From assembly GCA_035460985.1 (NCBI GenBank), contig DATHWC010000076.1:1-22453 (forward strand): a stretch of 22,453 bases of DNA, in the 5' to 3' direction. Source of the stretch: Lunatibacter sp035460985. GTDB taxonomy: Bacteria > Bacteroidota > Bacteroidia > Cytophagales > Cyclobacteriaceae. Below, piece by piece: positions 7,679-15,465 of the stretch. A model generated the notes under the pieces. That model was not told where the DNA came from and did no database searches. It saw nothing but the letters and a program-made list of their open reading frames with translations. The translations under genes and the position numbers were made by a program. The stretch's first letter is position 1; the number at the start of each line of letters is the position of its first letter.

Positions 7679-8479
7679 ATGGCCAAAGTTATTAAAAATC
7701 CGTTGTCCACTTATGGATATAATTTAATCGCCCTACCAAAAGAAGGAATAGCACCACTGCTTTTGCTTTATAAAAACAACAAGGGTGTCAGTTCCTTGGA
7801 AAATTCCCTGATCGACTTTTTCGCAATATCAGACAGTCCACCTCCTTCAATATCAAAAGAAAATAAAATCATCGATATAAAGGGCGATTCAAGTGTTTCT
7901 TTTGAGGCAGAGGGAGGCATCAATGTGCTGGATTGGCTGCTTCAAAAATTAAGAATGGGAAAATTGGCTGGGAATTTAAAAATCGAATCAGCCCACCAAG
8001 TTCAAATTTCTTATGAAAATGTAACTGAGGACAAGGTTTCACTATTGGACCTCGACAATTTTATAAGCGGATCTGAGCCACAGAAAAACAAATTTAACAC
8101 GTTTAAGGAAAAACTGGAAAACAGTGAGCTGTTTGTGGTCAATTCAATATTGAAAAGCGATAGTTTCTCAGTTTCCGCCGCGGACCAAAATGGGCACAGT
8201 GTAGATATCGAGGGGAATATAAAAGGCGTCGTTGACGCAAATGTTGAGGTAAGCAAACAAACCAACCATACTATTCTGTTGAAATACGAGAAAGCTGATC
8301 CTATCGTGTTCGCCTTTAAGGCACAGCGGATCATCTATGATAAAAAAAAATGGTGGGAGTTTTTTAAAAAAGATGAGGCCAAATTCAGGATTAAAGACCA
8401 ACAAGGAGTTGTCCTCAAAAATGAAAGTGATTTTCCAACCGAACCATTCATTGCGGGAAATGAACTGATCGATTTATGA
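7679..8479 (+). CDS. bGSDM: Bacterial gasdermin, pore-forming cell-death effector
   Basis: At 266 residues it is the usual size of bacterial gasdermins, which consist of the pore-forming domain plus a roughly 20-residue inhibitory C-terminal peptide. Recognised by family-like blocks in the right order: YGYNLIALPKEGIAPLLLL (12-30), the VQISYENVTEDKVSLLDLD strand pair (108-126), LFVVNSILKSDSFSVSA (151-167), the glycine/valine strand IKGVVDANVEVS (181-192) and DPIVFAFKAQRIIYD (208-222). No signal peptide is present. After proteolytic release the family assembles very large membrane pores. The protein has no cysteine at all, so the N-terminal palmitoylation reported for characterised bacterial members cannot occur. 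The tail after about residue 245 is the presumed inhibitory peptide. ATG at 7679 is chosen because the ATG five bases upstream is out of frame. The identification rests on sequence patterns read by eye, without a profile search. Confidence 0.85.
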   Translation: MAKVIKNPLSTYGYNLIALPKEGIAPLLLLYKNNKGVSSLENSLIDFFAISDSPPPSISKENKIIDIKGDSSVSFEAEGGINVLDWLLQKLRMGKLAGNLKIESAHQVQISYENVTEDKVSLLDLDNFISGSEPQKNKFNTFKEKLENSELFVVNSILKSDSFSVSAADQNGHSVDIEGNIKGVVDANVEVSKQTNHTILLKYEKADPIVFAFKAQRIIYDKKKWWEFFKKDEAKFRIKDQQGVVLKNESDFPTEPFIAGNELIDL

Positions 8480-8565
8480 TTCAAAATCAGCTCTTAATTC
8501 AAACAATTAATCATTAGTGAGTAAAAAAGGAGTAAAATGGGGATGCTAAGATGGAGATAATTATT

Positions 8566-8621
8566 ACAACCTTCCTCCGAGCTTTTCAATGAATTTCCAA
8601 GGATGATGTAGGTTGTTTTTT
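8566..8621 (+). terminator. Possible terminator downstream of the gasdermin gene
   Basis: Complementary 7-bp arms ACAACCT (8566-8572) and AGGTTGT (8610-8616) enclose a 37-nt loop and run into a T-rich tract (8614-8621). The long loop makes it a weak candidate, but its position about 85 bp after the gasdermin stop is suitable. Confidence 0.3.
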
Positions 8622-9006
8622 CTTAAATTTCGCCAGCTCCTATTGCGTATCTGAAAGATCGGTTGTGTCGCGTTCCTTCTCAGATTTTCTAGTCATTCCA
8701 ACAACCAGAACCCATTGACGCGTAGGTAATTTTTGTCTGATCTTCCATTGCAAGAGCATAATAGTGGCGTGTAAGTCGTCATAGTTTTCGTCCGGTATAT
8801 TGCCAGAATATACTGCATTAAAGATACAGCCGAATAATCGAATTTTAACGCTGATTTGATAGGTCGCATTTTTACGAATCAAAGGTTATCACCTAAAACC
8901 CCTCAAAGTTTTAATTCAAGATCCTAGTCAGAAATTTTTAAAAACCGTTGAACCATAAAGGAGGTGCGTGGCTTTATAGTTAACTAAATATTGGTGAATT
9001 AGAGGA
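8622..9006. other. Gap between the gasdermin operon and the CheB gene
   Basis: The only open frame is an 80-codon minus-strand one (8882-8640) that starts at TTG directly after a stop, has no ribosome binding site and resembles nothing I know. I do not call it a gene. AGGAGGTG at 8959-8966 looks like a Shine-Dalgarno sequence but is too far from the CheB ATG to serve it. Confidence 0.45.
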
Positions 9007-10038
9007 ATGAAAAATAGAAAAAAAGGCGATAGGCCGGAGAAAATTTCGCAGGTACTCGTAGTAGGTACATCTGCCGGGGGGCTTAATGCATTGAAAAATT
9101 TGATAAGCCAACTGCCCAAAGACTTCCCTCTGCCGATATTGATAGTCCGCCATATTTCTCCCGATGCTACGGGTAGTATTCTTTTGGACGAGCTTAATAA
9201 GTTAGAAACGCTAAAATGTCAGCATGCCATAAGCGGAAAGGATTTAAAACCCGGACATATATATCTGGCCCCGTCCGATCATCACCTGTTGGTTGGGGAA
9301 AACCATAAAATGCTGGTGACCAAAGGCGCCCATGAAAACAGGTCCCGTCCTGCTATCGATCCGTTATTTCGGTCGGCAGCAGTGGCCTTTGGAGCCGGTG
9401 TTATCGGTATATTGCTTACCGGTTATCTTGATGATGGCACTTCGGGGATGAAAGCCATAAAAAAATGCGGCGGAATATGTATTGTGCAAGATCCAATGGA
9501 AGCGGAGTATCCGGATATGCCAAGAAATGCGCTAAACAATGTGAAGGTAGATTATTGCCTTCCCATATCTGAAATGGGAGCCCTGCTATCGACAATTATT
9601 TTACGCAACCTGCAAAAAAACAAACCTGTTCCCGATGATGTTTTGATAGAGGCAAAAATCGCCGAGCGGGTATTAAGCGACCTGTCCGCTGTAAATAAAC
9701 TGGGAGATCAGGTACCGTTTAACTGTCCAGGTTGCGGTGGTGTTTTGTGGAAAGTCGGGAATGATAGTGACCTACGGTTTCGTTGCCATACCGGGCATGC
9801 GTATACGGCAGCCTACCTTTTAGCAGAACAGACAAATAAAATTGAAGAAACGATGTGGACTGCACTTCGGATGTTTGAGGAGCGAAAAAACCTACTGACG
9901 GAAATGGCTCGGGCAAAAAAAGGTGTGGGTTCTAAATCTGCTCTTGAACGGGCAGAAATGTCGCAGGTTCACATTGATCGGATTAGAGCAATTTTGAAAT
10001 CGGCTGAAATGGAAAATGGAGACGATTTGCCTACCTGA
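9007..10038 (+). CDS. CheB-type protein-glutamate methylesterase with C-terminal zinc ribbon (no receiver domain)
   Basis: A 343-residue protein. Residues about 15-200 are a CheB methylesterase domain with the Ser-His-Asp catalytic set: S22 in VVGTSAGG, H49 in IVRHIS and the Asp of the LDDGTSGM loop (D142/D143). It lacks the usual N-terminal response-regulator receiver domain. Residues about 237-265 carry a probable zinc site: C240 and C243 (CPGC), C260 and H264 (RCHTGH), followed by a helical tail to the end. This zinc-ribbon extension recurs in CheB paralogues of Bacteroidota and proteobacteria outside the main chemotaxis cluster. Its classical reaction is removal of methyl esters, and deamidation, on chemoreceptors, but no receptor, CheA or CheR is nearby, so the substrate is unknown. 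It stands alone on the plus strand, convergent with the patatin gene. Confidence 0.9.
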   Translation: MKNRKKGDRPEKISQVLVVGTSAGGLNALKNLISQLPKDFPLPILIVRHISPDATGSILLDELNKLETLKCQHAISGKDLKPGHIYLAPSDHHLLVGENHKMLVTKGAHENRSRPAIDPLFRSAAVAFGAGVIGILLTGYLDDGTSGMKAIKKCGGICIVQDPMEAEYPDMPRNALNNVKVDYCLPISEMGALLSTIILRNLQKNKPVPDDVLIEAKIAERVLSDLSAVNKLGDQVPFNCPGCGGVLWKVGNDSDLRFRCHTGHAYTAAYLLAEQTNKIEETMWTALRMFEERKNLLTEMARAKKGVGSKSALERAEMSQVHIDRIRAILKSAEMENGDDLPT

Positions 10039-10199
10039 TTTAAGCTGTGGTCCACAACAAACCGGAACACGAGTTCCTTTATTTGATTTGAGGAGAAATA
10101 AAAAGTATTTCGAGATAATCGAAGCACGAAGACATTTTAGATTAAAAGTAATCGATGAGCTAGATTGCTGCATATTTGTTGAAGTATCTGCTATTAGGC

Positions 10200-11240
10200 T
10201 TACACTAAATTAATATCCTCTGGCGTAAGGCCTGCAATAAATGTACTTGCGGCAATCTCTCCTTTCGACATCATGTTTTTCATTTCAGTAGGATCGAAGA
10301 CCAACCCACCCGGGCCGCCGCCTAGTGGTGAGTCCGGCCGGATGGTATAAATTTTAAGTGGCCTCTTCCCCGCAAATGGATTATCTCCATCTGGCATATT
10401 AAAAAAATTGTCAATCTGATCCTGTGTAACGCCGGCTATACTCATCTTCTTTTTCACGGAATCGATATATGTTAAGTTATCATTATAAATCGCCGGAATC
10501 AGCAAGTCATTCTTGCCCACATCAACCATGAAAATATCGATTGTTCGTTCTAGAATCCCGAATAAATTCCCATAGGTGTTTTGTGTAATGTCTCCACCCT
10601 CGGGAGATAGCAGGATGGTGAAAATATGGGTTGCTCCGTTGTCTATCGCCATATTAACACCTGCATATTCCCGTACCCCACCGTCAACGTACTGAAGGGT
10701 TCTATCAGGATCACCAACAAGATCTCTATTCACCTGTATGGGTGGCATAAACACCGGCATGCAAGCAGATGCCAATACCGCCCTGCGAAAGTGCATGGGA
10801 TCTTTAATCAATTTAACCTTGTAATACCTGCCATCTTTGGCTGTGACATCGTTGGTAAATACAACGAGTTCTCCGGTTTGCAGGCATGTGGTAGTAAGGT
10901 ATAGTTTCTGGGCTCCTTCAAGTATTTCGATTATGAGGTCATCTGTGTAGTATTTTTTAAGGAGATTCCAAAGAGGGCCAACTTCAAATATGCAATCCTT
11001 TCCAAGTCGGTTGCCAATATTGTCCTTTACAATAATATCCTCCGTTCTAATCGTTGTGTACAGTATCCGTAGTAAATTATACTTTCCTGCAATCGCCAAA
11101 GGCGCGATCAGTGCGCCGGTACTTGTACCCACTACGATATCAAAATTGCGGATAGGTAATTCAGCTAAAAGCTTTTGTAATACTCCAATGGCAAAGGCAC
11201 CTTTTGAACCACCCCCGCTTATAACCAATGCATTGTTCAT
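10200..11240 (-). CDS. Patatin-like phospholipase
   Basis: A 346-residue patatin-fold lipid acyl hydrolase from the ATG at 11240. A TTG start 18 nt further upstream is in frame but less likely. Visible are the oxyanion hole GGGSKG (9-14), the nucleophile elbow GTSTG (S40) and the catalytic Asp of the DGG motif (D186), giving the Ser-Asp dyad. It has no signal peptide, so it is probably cytoplasmic or peripheral to the inner membrane, cleaving acyl chains from phospholipids. The gene lies 18 bp behind the secreted protein gene at 11768-11259 and is likely co-transcribed. Patatins also serve as CBASS effectors (CapV), but no nucleotide cyclase or other defence partner is adjacent on this strand, so a housekeeping or envelope role is more likely. 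Confidence 0.9.
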   Translation of the reverse strand: MNNALVISGGGSKGAFAIGVLQKLLAELPIRNFDIVVGTSTGALIAPLAIAGKYNLLRILYTTIRTEDIIVKDNIGNRLGKDCIFEVGPLWNLLKKYYTDDLIIEILEGAQKLYLTTTCLQTGELVVFTNDVTAKDGRYYKVKLIKDPMHFRRAVLASACMPVFMPPIQVNRDLVGDPDRTLQYVDGGVREYAGVNMAIDNGATHIFTILLSPEGGDITQNTYGNLFGILERTIDIFMVDVGKNDLLIPAIYNDNLTYIDSVKKKMSIAGVTQDQIDNFFNMPDGDNPFAGKRPLKIYTIRPDSPLGGGPGGLVFDPTEMKNMMSKGEIAASTFIAGLTPEDINLV

Positions 11241-11258
11241 AAGAAATGATTTAATCAA

Positions 11259-11768
11259 TTAAAATTCCCGTTCGGTTACTTTAGGTTTACTAAGTCTGAT
11301 GGCAATAACGGATTGAATCCACCAATTTTTCCATTCAAAGTCATAATGAGATATAAGCCCAAGTACCAATCGATTGAGCAGATCAGCATGAAGACCGGCT
11401 CCTGCGAGTTTTTGCTTTTCCGAACCCCACAAATGCTCCACGGACAAATGCAGGTTGCCCGCGGTTCCAAAATCTGCTGCGCCAAAGCTTTTAAGCAATA
11501 GCGCGGCGGTTGGTCCGGCAAGTGCCTGAACCTTCTTGCCGGTGTAGAAGCCTCCTCCTGTCGCACCAAGTCTAACCCGGCCTGGTACCACCCCATATTG
11601 CCATGCAACTTGAATCCCACCAATGTATAATTCCGGTGCCATTGTAAAATCACTAACCATCCCATTATGGATTTTCAAGTGCAGAATACCTTCATTTTTA
11701 AACTCAGTTACCTGTGCATGCGCCTGTATGCACCACAGTAGCATACCCAGCCAGACCAGTTTTTTCAT
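11259..11768 (-). CDS. Secreted, probably outer-membrane-associated protein of unknown function
   Basis: A 169-residue protein with a clear signal peptide (MKKLVWLGMLLWCIQAHAQ, cleavage after AHA). The mature part alternates glycine, aromatic and hydrophobic residues (GGIQVAWQYG, RVRLGATGGGFYTG, LHLSVEHLWG, GLISHYDFEW), typical of a small outer-membrane beta-barrel, and ends with VIAIRLSKPKV. It is not a recognised family. It is first in a two-gene unit with the patatin phospholipase, suggesting a shared envelope-lipid function, which is inference. Confidence 0.8.
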   Translation of the reverse strand: MKKLVWLGMLLWCIQAHAQVTEFKNEGILHLKIHNGMVSDFTMAPELYIGGIQVAWQYGVVPGRVRLGATGGGFYTGKKVQALAGPTAALLLKSFGAADFGTAGNLHLSVEHLWGSEKQKLAGAGLHADLLNRLVLGLISHYDFEWKNWWIQSVIAIRLSKPKVTEREF

Positions 11769-12200
11769 AAATAAAACTTTAGTAATCTAAAATACTCAGA
11801 TAATTGCAGAAAATAAAATGATGATATAAAAATCCGCAAAATATCCACCCCGGTCAACTTTCTAAAAATCCAATTTTGGAGACATGTTTATGATTATTAT
11901 AGGTATATCATACAAACACATTGTCGCCTGGAGAGCGGACGTTGGATTGGTTGAATTTTGAAAGTATGTGAAGCGTATTTTTGGATTGTTTAAAATGATT
12001 ATCATCTTCAGCTTTGCGCCTGAAAAATTTGAAAAGCCGTGTCCTTTTGGACTTCAACCAGTTAGGCTATTGAATTATTTCAATCTGTATTTGAGCAATG
12101 GCCTTATACTGCGTGTTTTCTAAATGAATTTTAGTTAGGGTATTTTATGGCATGCATTTGGTATATAGGGTACGTATTATAAACCAATTATTACTATATC
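11769..12200. promoter_or_regulatory. Divergent intergenic region between two envelope-protein genes
   Basis: A 432-bp gap between divergent genes that must hold both promoters. A match to the Bacteroidota -7 element TAnnTTTG is TATTTTTG at 11976-11983, with TTG-containing sequence about 20 nt upstream, reading towards the barrel gene at 12201; this would leave a leader of over 200 nt. No ORF or RNA gene is seen. Confidence 0.3.
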
Positions 12201-12806
12201 ATGAAAAAAATCACATTTGTAGTAGCTGTTTTTCTTGGGTTTGCCATGCATGCCCAAGCTCAGATGAGTTCTCCGGCCAGTGAACAAAACACCGGTTTTG
12301 GAGTAAGGGGAGGAGCCAATTTCTTTAATTGGGGAGGATCCGACATCAGTAGCAACGATTATACCAACCGGATAGGATTCCATGCGGGAATATTTGCGAA
12401 CATGTTTGTCGTTGACAGGTTTTCAATCGAACCTGGCGTTTATTATTCTGTAAAAGGAACTCAGAATGATGATTTTGTCGATTCTAGGGCAGTATTGAAT
12501 TATATCGACGTTCCAATTTTGCTTCGATTTTATGCCACGGAAGGATTGAATTTTTTCGCGGGTCCCCAAGGTTCCATATTGACGGGATCCAGTTTTGAGG
12601 CGGACGCACTGGGATCCACCTTTGACTGGCAAACAGATGCCATCAACGATATTGATGCCGGTCTTGTATTTGGAGTGGGATACAATTTGCCTGTTGGATT
12701 AAATTTGCAAGCAAGTTATGATTATGGTATGACGCCAATTTTCAAGGATTCTAATGCGAATGTTTATAACCGAGGATTTAAACTTTCATTGGGAGTTAGT
12801 TTTTAA
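12201..12806 (+). CDS. Outer-membrane beta-barrel protein (porin-family, PorT-like)
   Basis: 201 residues with a signal peptide (MKKITFVVAVFLGFAMHAQAQ, cleavage after AQA). The mature protein follows the pattern of the Bacteroidota outer-membrane beta-barrel domain family: GVRGGANFFNW at the first strand, IGFHAGIFANMFVVDRFSIEPGVYYSVKG, the conserved YIDVPILLRFY strand, GLNFFAGPQGSIL, DAGLVFGVGYNLPVGL and the final strand FKLSLGVSF ending in aromatic Phe, the outer-membrane insertion signal. The function is not predictable beyond envelope location. It is monocistronic, ended by the strong hairpin at 12817-12852. Confidence 0.92.
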   Translation: MKKITFVVAVFLGFAMHAQAQMSSPASEQNTGFGVRGGANFFNWGGSDISSNDYTNRIGFHAGIFANMFVVDRFSIEPGVYYSVKGTQNDDFVDSRAVLNYIDVPILLRFYATEGLNFFAGPQGSILTGSSFEADALGSTFDWQTDAINDIDAGLVFGVGYNLPVGLNLQASYDYGMTPIFKDSNANVYNRGFKLSLGVSF

Positions 12807-12816
12807 ACTCAAACAT

Positions 12817-12852
12817 AAAAAAGGCCTCCAATTTACATTGGAGGCCTTTTTT
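12817..12852. terminator. Bidirectional intrinsic terminator
   Basis: A perfect 16-bp stem (AAAAAAGGCCTCCAAT and its exact complement) with a 4-nt loop, TTAC. A-tract and T-tract at the ends let it work on both strands, for the barrel gene from the left and the sugar operon from the right. The last two codons' worth of the PfkB gene touch it: that gene's stop codon (12853-12851) shares the right-hand T-tract. Confidence 0.95.
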
Positions 12853-13732
12853 ATTCCTTTTTGATTTTTTCAATTTCGTCCAACTCATATTTAGGTGTTC
12901 CACCGGAAAGCGTAGCAACCAATGCACCCAAGGCACAGGCATAATCTAAGATGTGTGCTGGAGATTGTTTTTCCAGGTATTTATAGATAAAGCCCGCCAG
13001 AAATGCGTCTCCCGATCCTACTGTGTCCACAACTGTTACCGGATAGCCGGGGTGGGAAACAATCTCATCATCAGTGAACAGTATCGCTCCTTTTGCCCCC
13101 AAAGTCACACATATCATTTGAATGTCAAAAAGCTCCGTTAATTTACCTAATGCCTGCGACATTTTAACTGGGAGGTTGTAATAGTTGGCAAGAATGGTCA
13201 GCTCCTCTTCATTGATTTTTAGAATATCACTTTTCAACAACAGCTGTTCCAGCAATTCCGGAGAATAATAGGGTGGTCTGAGATTGATGTCAAGGATCTT
13301 TAACGTACCCAACGTGAGCAGTTTGAAAAGTGTCTCCCGGCTAGTGGCCTCACGGGCAGCTAAACTCCCAAAGACAAATGCATCAGCACGCTTCACTTGA
13401 AGAGCTGTTGCTTCGTTCCATTGAATACTGTCCCATGCCGCTGGTTTGACAATTTCATAGCGAATGTTTTCGGGATCACTATCGTTTACTAAAACCGTTC
13501 CGGTAGGTAGGACGGAATCGAGTTGGATAAGTTCTTGATTTAAGTGGTATTTCCGTACGAATTTGAGCAGTTTTTTGCCCAATTTATCCTCTCCTACCCT
13601 GGAAATCATGGATACATCCAGTCCTAAGTGCTGGAGATGTAGCGCTACATTCATCGGCGCACCACCTGCAATTTTTCCTTTGGGGAAAATATCCCAGAGC
13701 ATTTCTCCAAAACAGATTATTTTTTTAGTCAT
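12851..13732 (-). CDS. PfkB-family carbohydrate kinase (fructokinase-like)
   Basis: 293 residues. The N-terminal signature region reads CFGEMLWDIFPKG and AGGAPMNVALHLQHLG, typical of fructokinases; the C-terminal PfkB signature DTVGSGDAFLAGF (236-248) contains the anion hole and catalytic base D242. NLRPPYY (about 158-164) and KINEEEL are also fructokinase-like. It phosphorylates a sugar with ATP in the cytoplasm, most probably fructose to fructose-6-phosphate; exact sugar specificity cannot be read from sequence. Its start overlaps the end of the MFS sugar transporter by 8 bp, so the two are translationally coupled and form an uptake-phosphorylation unit. Confidence 0.92.
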   Translation of the reverse strand: MTKKIICFGEMLWDIFPKGKIAGGAPMNVALHLQHLGLDVSMISRVGEDKLGKKLLKFVRKYHLNQELIQLDSVLPTGTVLVNDSDPENIRYEIVKPAAWDSIQWNEATALQVKRADAFVFGSLAAREATSRETLFKLLTLGTLKILDINLRPPYYSPELLEQLLLKSDILKINEEELTILANYYNLPVKMSQALGKLTELFDIQMICVTLGAKGAILFTDDEIVSHPGYPVTVVDTVGSGDAFLAGFIYKYLEKQSPAHILDYACALGALVATLSGGTPKYELDEIEKIKKE

Positions 13733-15068
13733 GACTCTTCATTAGATCTTGTTGAATTTCCTCCAAGGACCTTCCTTTGGTTTCGGGCATTTTTGTAGCT
13801 ACCCAGATTAACTGAAGGACCATCATCAACGCAAAAAAACCAAAAATAGAGACTGGTCCGATTTGATTGGCAAAGAAAGGAAAGACATTTGCGATAACCG
13901 CAGCAAGAATCCAATGGGTAAAGCAGCCGATAGACTGGCCATAAGCCCTAAGTTCGTTGGGAAATACTTCTGAAATAAACACCCAAATCACAGCCCCTTG
14001 GCCTATGGCGTGGGACGCGATAAACATGAACACGAAAACTGGCAAAAGGCTGACACTAATCTGACCTCCTGAGAAGGAATAAGCAATCAGCGATAAGGAG
14101 ATGATATATCCTACTGATCCCATGTACATGAGTTTTTTGCGGCCAATTCTATCTATCAAATATAGCCCCAGCATGGTAGCTACGAGGTTGATGGCTCCTA
14201 TGCCCACAGTTGACAAAAGAGCTCCTTCCGCACTGATGCCTGCCATTTCAAATACCCTAGGGGCAAAATAGATAATGGCATTGATGCCGGAAAGTTGGTT
14301 GAACATCGCAATCACGATTGCCAGCAGGGTAATGTGCAAATACTTGGGGTTAAAGAGAGCGGAAAACCCGACCTTAAGCCTGTTTTGCTGCTTCTCTTCC
14401 AACGCCATACGAATGGCTTCTTTTACCCCGTCAGGGTCTGTTCGTGTAAGGATGCGTTCTGCCTCCGCAAAATCATCTTTTTTAGCAATCAACCAACGAG
14501 GACTTTGTGGGACTTTGAAAACCAAAACCGTATAAATTAGGGCAGGTATTGCCTCAACACCAAGCATCCAACGCCAACTTTCCACAGAAATAGCCATGTC
14601 AATTAGGTAATTGCTGAAATAGGCAACCAGAATTCCGAAAACTAGGTTAAACTGATAGAGGGCGACCAGTTGACCCCGATTTTTTGCTGGGGATATTTCA
14701 CTGATATACATGGGTGCTACCACCGAAGATGCGCCTACCCCTAATCCGCCGATAAACCGAAAAAACATAAATGAATACACATCAGGGGCAACTGCGGAAC
14801 CCAATGCTGAAACGAAAAAGAGAATCCCTATCCAAATCAATGATTTTTTTCTCCCGTACTTATCTGCGGGTATACCACCAAAAAGTGCTCCTATGACAGT
14901 TCCATACAGTGCAATGGCAACCGCCAATCCATGGCTCCAGTCACTTAGATTCCATACTTGCTGTATAGCTCTCTCCGCTCCAGAGATCACCGCTGTGTCA
15001 AATCCAAAAAGAAATCCTCCCAGAGCGGCGACTAAGGAAAGAAACAGCACATACTTATTGATGTTCAT
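13725..15068 (-). CDS. Sugar porter family MFS transporter
   Basis: 447 residues with 12 expected membrane segments. Sugar-porter motifs are present: GFLFGFDTAVISGA in helix 1, DKYGRKKSL between helices 2 and 3, PMYISEISPAKNRGQLV, the QSPRWLIAKK loop after helix 6, QLSGINAIIYFAP in helix 7, DRIGRKKLMYMG, and the C-terminal PETKGRSLEEI. These are typical of sugar:H+ symporters of the XylE/GalP/glucose-fructose type in the inner membrane. Downstream coupling to a fructokinase-like gene suggests fructose (or a sucrose-derived hexose) as the substrate, which is inference. It is the first gene of a two-gene operon whose promoter should lie in 15069-15465. Confidence 0.95.
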   Translation of the reverse strand: MNINKYVLFLSLVAALGGFLFGFDTAVISGAERAIQQVWNLSDWSHGLAVAIALYGTVIGALFGGIPADKYGRKKSLIWIGILFFVSALGSAVAPDVYSFMFFRFIGGLGVGASSVVAPMYISEISPAKNRGQLVALYQFNLVFGILVAYFSNYLIDMAISVESWRWMLGVEAIPALIYTVLVFKVPQSPRWLIAKKDDFAEAERILTRTDPDGVKEAIRMALEEKQQNRLKVGFSALFNPKYLHITLLAIVIAMFNQLSGINAIIYFAPRVFEMAGISAEGALLSTVGIGAINLVATMLGLYLIDRIGRKKLMYMGSVGYIISLSLIAYSFSGGQISVSLLPVFVFMFIASHAIGQGAVIWVFISEVFPNELRAYGQSIGCFTHWILAAVIANVFPFFANQIGPVSIFGFFALMMVLQLIWVATKMPETKGRSLEEIQQDLMKSHD

Positions 15069-15465
15069 AAGATAGTTAGGTTTTTTTCAGGTTATAAGCG
15101 ATAAAACTAATCAGTTTGATAGTTTTAAAAAAATATCTGTGGAAAATAAAATTGAAAATTTTATATCTACACTTAGATGGGCTTTGTTACAAACCGCTAA
15201 TCTTTATTAAAATTAATTTTTATTTTGAGGTGTATATTAAAAAGTTAAGAGGTAAAACGGAAGTGCGCCAACCAGTTAATTAATTCATTTATTCTTTCTA
15301 AACCTTTTTGAGATTCACTAAGATTAGAAATATGGATATGGGCTGAAGGATGTTGGTAGCGGCTTTAAAGTGATTTTTTAGCAACGTTTTTTTAATCTGC
15401 GGTAAATTTTACAATTTGCTTAGCAGCTGATACGCTTAGGCTTATCGATATGGGAAAAACCCCTT
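15069..15465. other. Intergenic region with a possible short gene relic
   Basis: 397 bp upstream of the sugar operon. On the minus strand a 39-codon frame (15364-15245) bounded by stops has a coding-like, amphipathic composition (SESQKGLERINELINWLAHF) but no start codon. It may be the last piece of a lost gene, or chance. No TAnnTTTG promoter element is evident. Confidence 0.3.

Noticed and set aside
8640..8882. 80-codon minus-strand frame downstream of the gasdermin gene
   Set aside because: It begins at TTG immediately after a stop, lacks a ribosome binding site and shows no recognisable motif; more likely a chance open frame.
10039..10199. Open plus-strand sequence after the CheB stop that could look like a continuation
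   Set aside because: The CheB domain and zinc extension are complete, and the following frame has no family similarity or start signal.
10200..11240. Patatin as a CBASS (CapV-type) defence effector
   Set aside because: No CD-NTase cyclase or CBASS accessory gene is adjacent; its partner is a secreted envelope protein.
15245..15364. 39-codon minus-strand coding-like stretch upstream of the sugar transporter
   Set aside because: Its composition looks protein-like, but it has no start codon and is too short to assign; mentioned only as a possible relic.
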